64,000 bases of DNA from Amycolatopsis vancoresmycina (lineage in GTDB: Bacteria > Actinomycetota > Actinomycetes > Mycobacteriales > Pseudonocardiaceae): the NCBI RefSeq assembly GCF_000716785.1, contig NZ_JNYY01000009.1, forward strand, positions 370,395 through 434,394, read 5' to 3'. Numbering within the stretch: the stretch's first letter is position 1; every line of letters starts with the position of its first letter. The notes below the pieces were generated by a model. That model was not told the DNA's origin. It made no database searches and saw nothing but the letters and a program-made list of their open reading frames with translations. Positions 23,937-32,271 of the stretch are shown here, one piece after another. The position numbers and the translations under genes are program-made.

Positions 23937-25066
23937 GCGACTCCCGCGGCCTGCAGCAGCGGCCGCATCCGCGCCTGCGCCACGTCCGGGTCGGCCAGCA
24001 CGCCGGCCTCGTCGGCCAGCCGCAGCAGCGTGGCGAGGTGGGTGATCGTGCGGGCGGACTCCTGCCCGGCGAGCATCCGGAAGTGGTCCTGGTGGCCGTT
24101 GAGGTAGGCGAGGAACACGACGCCGGTCTTGTAGTGCCGGGTCGGCGCGCGGAAGATCTCGCGGGCCAGCGCCACGGTCGGGCCGAGCCGGGCGCGGAAC
24201 CCGGCTTCGTCGCCGTCGTCCAGCCGCGCCAGAGCGGCCGCGGCGACCGGGGCGATCGGGTCGAAGACGCCGAGCAGTGCCTCGCTGTGGCCTTCGGCGT
24301 CCCCGGCGATGAGTTCGGGGTAGTTGAAATCGTCACCGGTGTAGCAGGCGACACCGGCCGGCAGCGCCCGCCGGAACCCGACCTCGACCTCGGCGTCCAG
24401 CACCGAGACCTTCACCCCGGCGATCGTGCCGGCGTGCCCGGCGCACAGCGCCGCCAGTTCGCGGGCGGCGGCGCGGACGTCGTCGTGGCCCCAGTAACCG
24501 GCCAGCGCCGGGTCGAACTGCTCGCCCAGCCAGTGCAGCAGGACCGGCCCGCCCGCCTCGGACAGCAGCTTCCCGTAGGCCGCGTGGTAGTCGTCCGGCC
24601 CCTTCGCGGCGGCGGCCAGCGCGCGGCTGGCCATCACGACCGGGATCGCGCCCGCGCCGGCGACCAGGTCCAGCTGCTCGCGCCAGGCGTCCACAATGGA
24701 CGCCACGGTGGCCGGGCCCGGCGGCAGCTGGTCGGTGCCGACCCCGGCGCACCAGCGCCGCCCGGCCGCGGCCGCGCCGGTGCGCGTGACCAGCTGCCGC
24801 GTCGTGGCCCAGTCCAGGCCCATCCCGCGCTGCGCGGTGTCCATCGCCTCCGCGACGCCGAGCCCGCACGCCCAGAGGTGCTCGCGGAAGGCCAGCGTGG
24901 TGTCCCAGTCGACGGAGTACGGCTCGTCGGCCAGCGCGTCCGCGACGACGTGCGCGGCGGCGTAGGCGATCCGCGTCGACGACGGTGTCCCGTCCGGCGC
25001 GGGGAGCGGCGGGCCGGACGGCGACCAGTTCTGCAGCCCGCCGCCGGGGACCGGGAGCACCAGCAT
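23933..25066 (-). CDS. DUF993 (aldolase-like TIM barrel) protein
   Basis: A 377-residue protein of the DUF993 family, related to dihydrodipicolinate synthase/KDPG-type aldolases. Visible: LDLVAGAGAIPVVMASRAL, HWLGEQFDPAL, GVKVSVLDAEVE with the possible Schiff-base lysine, and CYTGDDFNYPELI. It usually sits in LacI-controlled loci with sugar dehydrogenases and TIM-barrel isomerases. A role in cleaving a 2-keto-3-deoxy sugar acid is inferred. A LacI-type operator lies 21 bases upstream. Confidence 0.75.
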   Translation of the reverse strand: MLVLPVPGGGLQNWSPSGPPLPAPDGTPSSTRIAYAAAHVVADALADEPYSVDWDTTLAFREHLWACGLGVAEAMDTAQRGMGLDWATTRQLVTRTGAAAAGRRWCAGVGTDQLPPGPATVASIVDAWREQLDLVAGAGAIPVVMASRALAAAAKGPDDYHAAYGKLLSEAGGPVLLHWLGEQFDPALAGYWGHDDVRAAARELAALCAGHAGTIAGVKVSVLDAEVEVGFRRALPAGVACYTGDDFNYPELIAGDAEGHSEALLGVFDPIAPVAAAALARLDDGDEAGFRARLGPTVALAREIFRAPTRHYKTGVVFLAYLNGHQDHFRMLAGQESARTITHLATLLRLADEAGVLADPDVAQARMRPLLQAAGVA

Positions 25067-25086
25067 CGAGGACCTCCGAGAGGGTC

Positions 25087-25100
25087 AGAAAGCGCTTTCT
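25087..25100. promoter_or_regulatory. LacI-family operator
   Basis: Perfect 14-base palindrome AGAAAGCGCTTTCT with the central CGCTTT/AAAGCG form typical of LacI/GalR operators. It is placed between the LacI gene and the DUF993 start, so it should gate the DUF993-isomerase genes. Confidence 0.8.
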
Positions 25101-25148
25101 CAACCCACGGTAGGGCCTGTCCCGCAGCTCGACAAGGCCCTGGCCGGG

Positions 25149-26189
25149 TCAGCGTTTGGGGCGCGCGGTGCTCTCGCGCAGGACGACCTCGCCGGACAGC
25201 CGGACCGTCCGCGGCCGGGCACCCGCGGCCCCCTTGATCGCCAGGTCCATCGCGCGTTCGCCGAGTTCCTCCAGCGGCAGCCGGACCGTGGTCAGCGCCG
25301 GGGCCAGGTCGCGGACCACCGGGATGTCGTCGAAGCCGGCCACCGAGATGTCGCCGGGCACCGACAGCCCTTCTTCGCGCAACGCCGTCAGCGCGCCGAT
25401 CGCCATCACGTCGGTGACGGCGAACAAGCAGGTCGGCAGCTTGCGCTTGCGGCCGGCGAGCAGCCGCTTGGTCGCCTCGTACCCGCCGTCGCGGCTGAAC
25501 GCGGCCTCGACGACGTCGTCCTCGCGCAGCTCGATGCCGTGCGCGGCGAGCTCGCCGGAGAACCCGGCCAGCCGGTCGATCACGGTGCTCAGCCGCCGCG
25601 GCCCGGCCAGCACGGCGAACCGCTTGTGGCCGAGACCGACCAGTTCCTTCGCCAGCGCGGCGGCGCCGCCCTTGTTGTCCGGCTGCACGGTGTCGATCTT
25701 GAGCCCGCGGTGGCGGCTGACCGCGGCGACCTGCCCGCCGCCGCGGCGGTAGGGCTCGAGTTCGGCGGCCATCGCGCGTTCCCACGCCCGGTCTTCGAAG
25801 GCCGAGCCGATCAGCAGGATGGCCGCGGCCCGCTGCGCGCGCAGCGTCGAGACGTAGGCGACTTCGCGGTCCGGGTCGCGGAAGGTGCCGGCGAGCATCA
25901 CGAGCAGCCCGTTGTCGGTCGCCACCCGCATCACCCCGCCCGCGATCGCGGCGAAGTACGGGTCGCTGACGTCGTGGCAGATCACCCCGACCGTGCGGTG
26001 GGTGCCGCCGGCGAGCGCCTGGGCGTGCGCGTTGGGGGCGTAGGCCAGTTCGGCCGCGGCGGCGGAAACCCGCTCCCGCAGGTCGGCGCGGACGGACGCG
26101 GTGCCGTTGAGCACCCGCGACGCCGTCGCGAGCGAGACGTTCGCGCTGCGTGCCACGTCTTCCAGTGTCACGTGCGGCCGGGCCTTCAT
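25149..26189 (-). CDS. LacI-family regulator of the DUF993 locus
   Basis: A 346-residue repressor: N-terminal HTH and hinge (LEDVARSANVSLATASRVLN, then ELAYAPNAHAQAL), followed by a periplasmic-binding-like domain (VGVICHDVSDPYFAAI, VAGFDDIPVVRDLAPALTTV). The ATG has GGAGGAG upstream. Located just before a perfect AGAAAGCGCTTTCT operator and the genes it probably controls. Confidence 0.88.
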   Translation of the reverse strand: MKARPHVTLEDVARSANVSLATASRVLNGTASVRADLRERVSAAAAELAYAPNAHAQALAGGTHRTVGVICHDVSDPYFAAIAGGVMRVATDNGLLVMLAGTFRDPDREVAYVSTLRAQRAAAILLIGSAFEDRAWERAMAAELEPYRRGGGQVAAVSRHRGLKIDTVQPDNKGGAAALAKELVGLGHKRFAVLAGPRRLSTVIDRLAGFSGELAAHGIELREDDVVEAAFSRDGGYEATKRLLAGRKRKLPTCLFAVTDVMAIGALTALREEGLSVPGDISVAGFDDIPVVRDLAPALTTVRLPLEELGERAMDLAIKGAAGARPRTVRLSGEVVLRESTARPKR

Positions 26190-26405
26190 GGCTGGCTCCT
26201 CCAAGAGTCGGTCTCGAGTGTCTCGGTGTGCTCGGTCGGTGCAATCTACTGGGAGGAGGGTGCGTCCCGAGAAGCCGCTGCTCGGGGGACCTCCCCCGAA
26301 CGAGTGAATGCCGCGGGAAGATCGGCCGGGGCGTGTGTGTTGCAAACAAGGAAAACCTTCAAGTGGTGAGCCCGCCACTGCTCTCGTCCACGAAAGGAAC
26401 CACGC

Positions 26406-26810
26406 ATGCTGTTCGGTGACGAACACGTCCGCCGCTACGAGGAAACCGACGGCGAAGTCGGCCACGAATGGAAGGACGGCGTGCCGACGCTGGTGCTGAC
26501 CACGAAGGGCCGCAAGACCGGGCAGGAGCGCAAGTTCGCCCTGATCTACCAGGAAGTCGACGGGAACCCGGTGATCGTGGCGTCCAAGGGCGGCGCGCCG
26601 AACCACCCCGGCTGGTACTTCAACCTCGTCGAGCACCCCGAGGTCGGCGTGCAGGTCAAGGCGGACAAGTTCAAGGCCCGCGCCCGCACGGCTTCCGGCG
26701 AGGAGCGCGCGAGGCTGTGGGAGAAGCTCGCTGCCGTCTGGCCGGACTACAACGAGTACGCCAAGAAGACGGATCGTGAGATCCCCGTCGTCGTGCTGGA
26801 ACGGCTCTGA
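26406..26810 (+). CDS. Ddn-type deazaflavin (F420)-dependent nitroreductase family protein
   Basis: A 134-residue split-barrel protein. Landmarks are VLTTKGRKTGQERKFAL and VASKGGAPNHPGWYFNL, the F420-contacting region of the Ddn family. Relatives reduce quinones or nitroimidazoles with F420H2. The ATG has AAAGGAA upstream. A 7-bp GC hairpin (26282-26299) lies in the 216-base gap before it. Likely one of the clients of F420 made through FbiC. Confidence 0.82.
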   Translation: MLFGDEHVRRYEETDGEVGHEWKDGVPTLVLTTKGRKTGQERKFALIYQEVDGNPVIVASKGGAPNHPGWYFNLVEHPEVGVQVKADKFKARARTASGEERARLWEKLAAVWPDYNEYAKKTDREIPVVVLERL

Positions 26811-26878
26811 AATTCCTGCTGTGATCTACGCCGCGTTCGGCGCGGGCAGGAGCCGATCCGGCGGGTCGTGGGCTACGA

Positions 26879-27652
26879 ATGACACTCATGACCGACCGCT
26901 GGACCGCCCTGGACACCGAAGGTGAGCTGCTCACCCGACGCCAGATGATCGCCTACGGCCGGCGCTTCGCCCGCGCCGGCCGGGGCGCCTGGTACAGCTT
27001 CGCCATCGAGGTGGTCTGGCAGTTCCTCGTCCAGACGACCCGGTTCCGGGTGCGCGGGTCGCACCACATCCCGAAGACCGGCGGCGTGCTGGTGGCGTCG
27101 AACCACCTGTCGTTCGCCGATCCGACGACGCTGACGGCGTTCTGCCTCGCCGCCGGGCGCGTGCCGCGCTACCTGGCCAAGGCGTCGCTGTGGAAGCTGC
27201 CGGTGGTCGGCCGCGTGATGCGCTCGGGACGGCACATCCCGGTGTACCGCGGCGCCGCGACGGCCGCCGAGGCCTACCGCGACCTCGTGACGTCGGTGCG
27301 GGCGGGCGAATGCGTCGCGATCTTCCCGGAAGGCACGTTTTCCGACGATCCGGACGGCTGGCCGATGCGCGGCAAGACGGGCATCGTGCGCGCCGCGCTG
27401 GAAACCGGGGCCCCGGTGATCCCGGTGGCCAACTGGGGCACCCACCGCCTGCTGCCGTCGACGGCGAAGGTCCCGCGGGTGCTGCCGCGCAAGACGGTCG
27501 ACCTGGTCGCGGGGCCGCCGGTCGACCTTTCGGACCTCGCCGGCCGCGAGCTGACCCGCGCGGTGCTGGAGGAGGCGACGGCGCGGATCATGGCGGCGAT
27601 CACCGCCCTGCTCGAATCGATCCGCGGCGAGGAGCGGCCGGCCGCGGCCTGA
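26879..27652 (+). CDS. PlsC-family acyltransferase (lysophosphatidate-type)
   Basis: A 257-residue 1-acylglycerol-3-phosphate acyltransferase-like protein. The catalytic HX4D box is NHLSFAD, and the substrate box is FPEGTF; SGRHIPVYRG and VIPVANWGTH match further family blocks. It would acylate lysophosphatidic acid or another lipid acceptor at the membrane inner face. ATG 26879 or ATG 26888 are both possible. The 195 bases after it hold a read-through frame with no recognisable protein. Confidence 0.82.
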   Translation: MTLMTDRWTALDTEGELLTRRQMIAYGRRFARAGRGAWYSFAIEVVWQFLVQTTRFRVRGSHHIPKTGGVLVASNHLSFADPTTLTAFCLAAGRVPRYLAKASLWKLPVVGRVMRSGRHIPVYRGAATAAEAYRDLVTSVRAGECVAIFPEGTFSDDPDGWPMRGKTGIVRAALETGAPVIPVANWGTHRLLPSTAKVPRVLPRKTVDLVAGPPVDLSDLAGRELTRAVLEEATARIMAAITALLESIRGEERPAAA

Positions 27653-27835
27653 ACCTGCTGGACCTGCTCCCGGCCGCGGCGGAGGAGGTCGAGGCCCTGC
27701 GCGGCCTGCTCGCCGCACAAGGCCGTGGGCAGCCGCGCCCGGTCCTCCGGGCACCGCGCCGGAGGGGCCTCGTGGTCGTCCTCCGCACCGGCGGCGTGAG
27801 GCCCGGGTCACCCCGCTCTGCCCGGTCCGAAGGGG

Positions 27836-27841
27836 TAGTTT
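27836..27841 (+). promoter_or_regulatory. -10 element of leaderless lpdA
   Basis: TAGTTT six bases before the ATG, the same hexamer and spacing as at 51936. Confidence 0.5.
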
Positions 27842-27847
27842 CGGGGC

Positions 27848-29239
27848 ATGAGTGCACAACACTTCGATGTAGTCGTGCTGGGGGCCGGGGTCGGTGGCTA
27901 CGTCGCGGCGATCCGCGCGTCCCAGCTCGGGCTCAGCGCCGCCGTGGTGGAGGAGAAGTACTGGGGTGGCGTCTGCCTGAACGTCGGGTGCATCCCGTCG
28001 AAGGCGCTGCTGCGCAACGCCGAACTGGCGCACGTGGTGACCCAGGAGGCGAAGGCGTTCGGCATCTCCTCCGACAGCCCGATCAAGGTCGACTACACGG
28101 CCGCCTACGAGCGCAGCCGGAAGGTCGCCGACGGGCGCGTCAAGGGCGTGCACTTCCTGATGAAGAAGAACAAGATCACCGAGTTCGACGGGCACGGCAC
28201 CTTCGTCGACGACCACACCCTCGAAGTCAACGGCGAGCGGATCACCTTCGGCCACTGCATCATCGCCACCGGCGCGACCACGCGGCTGCTGCCGGGAACC
28301 TCGCGCAGCGAACGGGTCGTCACGTACGAAGAGCAGATCCTCTCGAGCGAGCTGCCGTCGAGCATCGTGATCGCCGGCGCGGGCGCGATCGGCGTCGAGT
28401 TCGCCTACGTGCTGCACAACTACGGCGTCGACGTCACCATCGTCGAGTTCCTGGACCGGATGGTGCCGCTGGAGGACGCGGAGGTGTCGGCGGAACTCGC
28501 GCGCCGCTACCGCAAGCTGGGCATCAAGGTGCTGACGTCCACCCGGGTCGAGTCGATCGACGACTCCGGTCCGTCGGTGCGGGTGACGGTGTCTTCGGAG
28601 AAGAACGGGCAGCAGGTCCTGGAAGCCGACAAGGTGCTGCAGGCGATCGGCTTCCAGCCGCGCGTGGAGGGCTACGGCCTGGAGAAGACGGGCGTGGCGC
28701 TGACCGAGCGCGGCGCGATCGCCGTGGACGGCCGCGGCCGCACGAACGTCGAGTACATCTTCGCGATCGGCGACGTGACGGCGAAGCTGATGCTGGCGCA
28801 CGCGTCCGAGTCGATGGGCGTGGTGGCGGCGGAGACGATCGCGGGCGCCGAGACGATGGAGCTCGACTTCCCGATGATCCCGCGCGCGACCTACTGCCAG
28901 CCCCAGATCGCCAGCTTCGGCTGGACGGAGGAACAGGCCCGCGAGAAGGGCTTCGACGTCCAGGTGGCGAAGTTCCCGTTCACCGCCAACGGAAAAGCCC
29001 AGGGCCTCGGCGACGCGGGCGGCTTCGTGAAGCTGATCAGCGACGCGAAGTACGGCGAACTGATCGGCGGGCACCTGATCGGCCCGGACGTGACGGAACT
29101 GCTGCCGGAGCTGACCCTGGCCCAGCAGTGGGACCTGACGGTGCACGAGGTGGCCCGCAACGTCCACGCCCACCCGACACTGGGCGAAGCGGTGAAGGAA
29201 GCCCTCCACGGCCTCGCCGGCCACATGATCAACCTGTAG
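27848..29239 (+). CDS. lpdA: Dihydrolipoamide dehydrogenase (E3)
   Basis: A 463-residue flavoprotein disulfide reductase. FAD fold VVLGAGVGGYVAA, redox pair GGVCLNVGCIPSK, NAD fold IVIAGAGAIGVEF, second FAD site FAIGDVTAKLMLAHAS, and the C-terminal His-Glu pair HAHPTLGEA. It reoxidises dihydrolipoamide in pyruvate/2-oxoglutarate dehydrogenase complexes, passing electrons to NAD+. It stands alone, with no E1/E2 genes nearby. Followed by a clear hairpin. Confidence 0.92.
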   Translation: MSAQHFDVVVLGAGVGGYVAAIRASQLGLSAAVVEEKYWGGVCLNVGCIPSKALLRNAELAHVVTQEAKAFGISSDSPIKVDYTAAYERSRKVADGRVKGVHFLMKKNKITEFDGHGTFVDDHTLEVNGERITFGHCIIATGATTRLLPGTSRSERVVTYEEQILSSELPSSIVIAGAGAIGVEFAYVLHNYGVDVTIVEFLDRMVPLEDAEVSAELARRYRKLGIKVLTSTRVESIDDSGPSVRVTVSSEKNGQQVLEADKVLQAIGFQPRVEGYGLEKTGVALTERGAIAVDGRGRTNVEYIFAIGDVTAKLMLAHASESMGVVAAETIAGAETMELDFPMIPRATYCQPQIASFGWTEEQAREKGFDVQVAKFPFTANGKAQGLGDAGGFVKLISDAKYGELIGGHLIGPDVTELLPELTLAQQWDLTVHEVARNVHAHPTLGEAVKEALHGLAGHMINL

Positions 29240-29259
29240 GGACGTCGAAGCTCCGCGCA

Positions 29260-29291
29260 CCCCTCCGGCCCGCGGGCGCGAGCCGGAGGGG
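29260..29291 (+). terminator. Hairpin after lpdA
   Basis: Ten-base perfect stem CCCCTCCGGC / GCCGGAGGGG with a 12-base GC loop, 20 bases after the stop codon. Confidence 0.65.
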
Positions 29292-29569
29292 CCCCGAGAG
29301 AGCTCGGGTGATCGCGTAACCGTCCAAAATGGACTATGCGGGCCGAGGAAGCGCGCCGCCGTGGAGGCCGCCGCGGGCACCGGGGTCGGCAGGCCCGGGC
29401 CCGGCCGGAGAAATAGTTCTCACGTTTCCCTGATCGTTCCAGCATGTGGACCAGCGGGCCTTCCCGACTTTGGTCGCTGGAATCCGGGGCACTCGCTCCT
29501 TAGATTCTTCCCATTACACCCGGTTGGGTGTCATTCGGTCGAGTGACCGAGTACCACAGGGAGACATCG
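29292..29569. other. Intergenic region before the S8 peptidase
   Basis: No protein gene is convincing here. It contains a small perfect inverted repeat GTCCA-AAA-TGGAC (29322-29334), a possible operator, and the less GC-rich upstream region of the peptidase gene. GGGAG lies 7-8 bases before the peptidase ATG. Confidence 0.5.
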
Positions 29570-31477
29570 ATGGTGAGATTCAGCCGGGTCGCCGCGCACG
29601 CGGTTCCGCTGACGGTCGGCACCCTGCTGCTGACGACCGGGGTTTCGGCGGCGCAGCCGTCCACCGTGGACGCCGCGGCCGCGCGCACCGAGGCGGGCAT
29701 CAGCGCACTGCAGAGCATCAAGAAGACCCTGAGCCCCGCCGAGCGCAAGCAATCGAGCCAGCTGGTCGTCGAGAAGCGGTTGCGGGCCGACCGGTCGCTG
29801 GCCGCGAAGCTGCCCGACTACCGCTCGGGCGTCGGGGTGAGCTCCGCCGGGACCGTCGCGGTCGACATCTCCTCCCGGGACCAGGGCGTCGCCAACGCCG
29901 TCAAGGCGGCCGGCGGCACCGTCCGCTTCGCCTCGCCGGACGGGGCCGTTCGCGCCGACCTGCCGCTGTCCGCGCTGGACGCCATCGCCGGCCGCGCCGA
30001 CGTCGTCGAGGTGAAGCCCGCCGCGCAGGCCACCACCTGGCGCGAACCGGGCAACCGCGACGCCGCCGCGCCCGCGGCCGTCAAGGCGGCCGCCGCCGCG
30101 ACCCAGGTGTCCGAAGGGGACAAGGCCCACGGTGCCGACGCCGCCCGCGCCACCTACGGCGTCAGCGGCTCCGGCATCAAGGTCTGCGTGCTCTCCGACG
30201 GCGTCGACTCCTTGGCGAAGTCGCAGAGCGCCGGCGAGCTGCCCGCGGTGGACGTCCTGTCCGGCCAGAAGGGCAGCGGCGACGAGGGCACCGCGATGCT
30301 CGAGATCATCCACGACCTCGCGCCGAACGCCACCCTCGGCTTCGCCACCGCCTTCACCAGCGAGGCCAGCTTCGCCGCCAACATCCGCGCGCTGCGCACC
30401 ACCGGCAACTGCAAGATCATCGTCGACGACGTCTCCTACTTCGACGAGTCGCCGTTCCAGGACACGCAGGTCGCGCAGGCGGTCAACGACGTGACCGCGG
30501 CCGGTGTCCTCTACTTCTCCTCGGCCGGCAACTCGGGCAACGCGACCGACGGCACCAGCGGCTACTACGAAGGCGACTTCCGCGCGTCTTCGACGAAGAT
30601 CAGCGGCGTCACCGGCACGCCGCACGACTTCGACCCCAGCAGCACCACGCAGAACTTCGACGCCCTTTCGGCCGGTTCGCTCGGCAAGCCGGTGACGCTG
30701 TTCTGGTCCGACCCGTGGGGCAAGTCCGCCAACGACTACGACCTGTTCATCCTGAACTCCTCGGGCAGCGTCGTGGCCTCCAGCGAAAACGCGCAGTCCG
30801 GCTCGCAGAACCCGTACGAGATCGCGAGCGTGCCGACCACCGGCTCGGGCTACAAGGTCGCGGTCGTCAAGTACAGCGGCGCCGACCGGTTCATCGCCCT
30901 GAACGTCATCCGCGGCCGGTTCGTGGCTTCGGGTTCGCTCAAGGCGTTCAGCACCAACGGCGTCACGAACGGCCACTCGGCCGCGGCCAGCGCGTTCAGC
31001 GTCGCGGCGGCGCCGGCGGCGGCCGCGTTCGGCAGGCCGCTGGAGACCGGTGACCCGGCGAACCCGGCCGGCCCGTACCCCGGCCTGTTCACCGCGTCGA
31101 GCAAGTGGGAGCGGTTCTCCTCCGACGGCAAGCGCCGCCTGTTCTACAACGCGGACGGCACCGCGATCACCCCGGGCAACGTGTCCTCGACCGGCGGCAC
31201 CGTCCGCAGCAAGCCGGACATCACGGCGGCGGACGGCGTGGCGACGTCGGTGACCGGCTTCCAGCCGTTCTTCGGCACGTCGGCGGCGGCCCCGCACGCG
31301 GCGGCCATCGCGGCCCTGCTGCTGTCCGGCAAGCCGACGGCGACCCCGGCCCAGATCCGCACCGCGCTGGTGTCGTCGGCGATCGACCTCGGGACACCGG
31401 GCTTCGACACGGTGACTGGTAACGGCGTGATCATGGCCGGCCCGGCACTGGCCGCGCTGGGCGTGGCCGCCAAGTAG
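29570..31477 (+). CDS. Secreted subtilisin-fold (S8) peptidase with Glu in place of His
   Basis: A 635-residue exported protein. Signal peptide ~1-28 (VPLTVGTLLLTTGVSAA). The catalytic domain shows Asp210 (VLSDGVD), oxyanion Asn321 (SSAGNSG) and Ser571 (GTSAAAPHAAAI). The HGT box of subtilases reads DEGTAMLEIIHD, with Glu239 where His is expected. The following IIHDLAPNA suggests a distinct S8 subgroup, not random decay. The segment ~335-450 looks like an inserted beta-rich domain (PVTLFWSDPWG, DYDLFIL). It may be a Glu-Asp-Ser type peptidase (compare sedolisins) or a non-catalytic protein. The ATG has GGGAG upstream; a terminator follows. Confidence 0.8.
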   Translation: MVRFSRVAAHAVPLTVGTLLLTTGVSAAQPSTVDAAAARTEAGISALQSIKKTLSPAERKQSSQLVVEKRLRADRSLAAKLPDYRSGVGVSSAGTVAVDISSRDQGVANAVKAAGGTVRFASPDGAVRADLPLSALDAIAGRADVVEVKPAAQATTWREPGNRDAAAPAAVKAAAAATQVSEGDKAHGADAARATYGVSGSGIKVCVLSDGVDSLAKSQSAGELPAVDVLSGQKGSGDEGTAMLEIIHDLAPNATLGFATAFTSEASFAANIRALRTTGNCKIIVDDVSYFDESPFQDTQVAQAVNDVTAAGVLYFSSAGNSGNATDGTSGYYEGDFRASSTKISGVTGTPHDFDPSSTTQNFDALSAGSLGKPVTLFWSDPWGKSANDYDLFILNSSGSVVASSENAQSGSQNPYEIASVPTTGSGYKVAVVKYSGADRFIALNVIRGRFVASGSLKAFSTNGVTNGHSAAASAFSVAAAPAAAAFGRPLETGDPANPAGPYPGLFTASSKWERFSSDGKRRLFYNADGTAITPGNVSSTGGTVRSKPDITAADGVATSVTGFQPFFGTSAAAPHAAAIAALLLSGKPTATPAQIRTALVSSAIDLGTPGFDTVTGNGVIMAGPALAALGVAAK

Positions 31478-31490
31478 GCACCTTCCGCGA

Positions 31491-31518
31491 AGAGGGCCCG
31501 GCGTGCGCCGGGCCCTCT
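31491..31518 (+). terminator. Intrinsic terminator after the peptidase gene
   Basis: Twelve-base perfect stem AGAGGGCCCGGC / GCCGGGCCCTCT, 4-base loop, followed by TT. It stands 13 bases after the stop codon. Confidence 0.85.
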
Positions 31519-31523
31519 TTCGT

Positions 31524-31529
31524 TAGGGT
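31524..31529 (+). promoter_or_regulatory. -10 element of leaderless SDR gene
   Basis: TAGGGT ends 7 bases before the ATG; no ribosome-binding site is present. Confidence 0.45.
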
Positions 31530-31536
31530 CGGGACC

Positions 31537-32271
31537 ATGGCGAAGACGGCGGTGGTCACCGGAGCGGGATCGGGCATCGGGCGGGCCGTGGCGCGGGCGC
31601 TGCTCGGCGACGGCTACCACGTCGCACTGGCCGGGCGGCGCGCTGCCGCCCTCGAAGAAACGGCCGCAGGGTCCGAAAACGCCCTCGTCGTGCCCACCGA
31701 CGTCGCCGACGAGCAGGCCGTCGAGGCATTGTTCGAAGCCGTCCGCGACCGGCGGGGCCGGCTCGACCTCCTCTTCAACAACGCCGGGATCGGCGCGGCC
31801 GGAACGGTCGCCGACCTGTCCGTCGAGGACTGGAAGCGGACCGTCGACGTCAACCTGACCGGGATGTTCCTCTGCGCGCGCCAGGCCGTGCGGCTGATGA
31901 GGGACCAGGACCCGCGCGGCGGCCGGATCGTCAACAACGGCTCGATCTCGGCGCACGTCCCGCGCCCGGCGAGCGTGGCCTACACCGCGACCAAGCACGC
32001 CGTCACCGGCCTGACCCGGTCGATCTCGCTGGACGGCCGGGCCTGGAACGTCGCCTGCGGGCAGGTCGACATCGGCAACGCGGCCACCGAAATGACCGAG
32101 CGGATGGCCGCGGGCATCCCGCAGGCCGACGGCCGGGTGGTGGCGGAGCCGACGTTCGACGTCCGGCACGTCGCCGACGCGGTGCGGTACATGGCCGGGC
32201 TGCCGCTGGACGCCAATGTCCAGTTCCTGACCATTACCGCGACGACCATGCCGTTCATCGGCCGCGGCTAG
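31537..32271 (+). CDS. Short-chain dehydrogenase/reductase
   Basis: A 244-residue classical SDR: cofactor motif TGAGSGIG, NNAG, catalytic Ser in NGSIS and YTATK. The Arg after the glycine motif (AGRRA) favours NADP(H). Substrate unknown. The stop codon overlaps that of the convergent reductase gene (CTAG, 4 bases). Confidence 0.85.
   Translation: MAKTAVVTGAGSGIGRAVARALLGDGYHVALAGRRAAALEETAAGSENALVVPTDVADEQAVEALFEAVRDRRGRLDLLFNNAGIGAAGTVADLSVEDWKRTVDVNLTGMFLCARQAVRLMRDQDPRGGRIVNNGSISAHVPRPASVAYTATKHAVTGLTRSISLDGRAWNVACGQVDIGNAATEMTERMAAGIPQADGRVVAEPTFDVRHVADAVRYMAGLPLDANVQFLTITATTMPFIGRG

Noticed and set aside
27653..27847. Possible gene between the acyltransferase and lpdA
   Set aside because: The frame starts as read-through of the previous stop, has no start with a ribosome site, and matches no family.
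26873..29380. 835-codon minus-strand frame opposite the acyltransferase and lpdA
   Set aside because: It is antisense to two clearly recognisable enzymes and shows no domain of its own.
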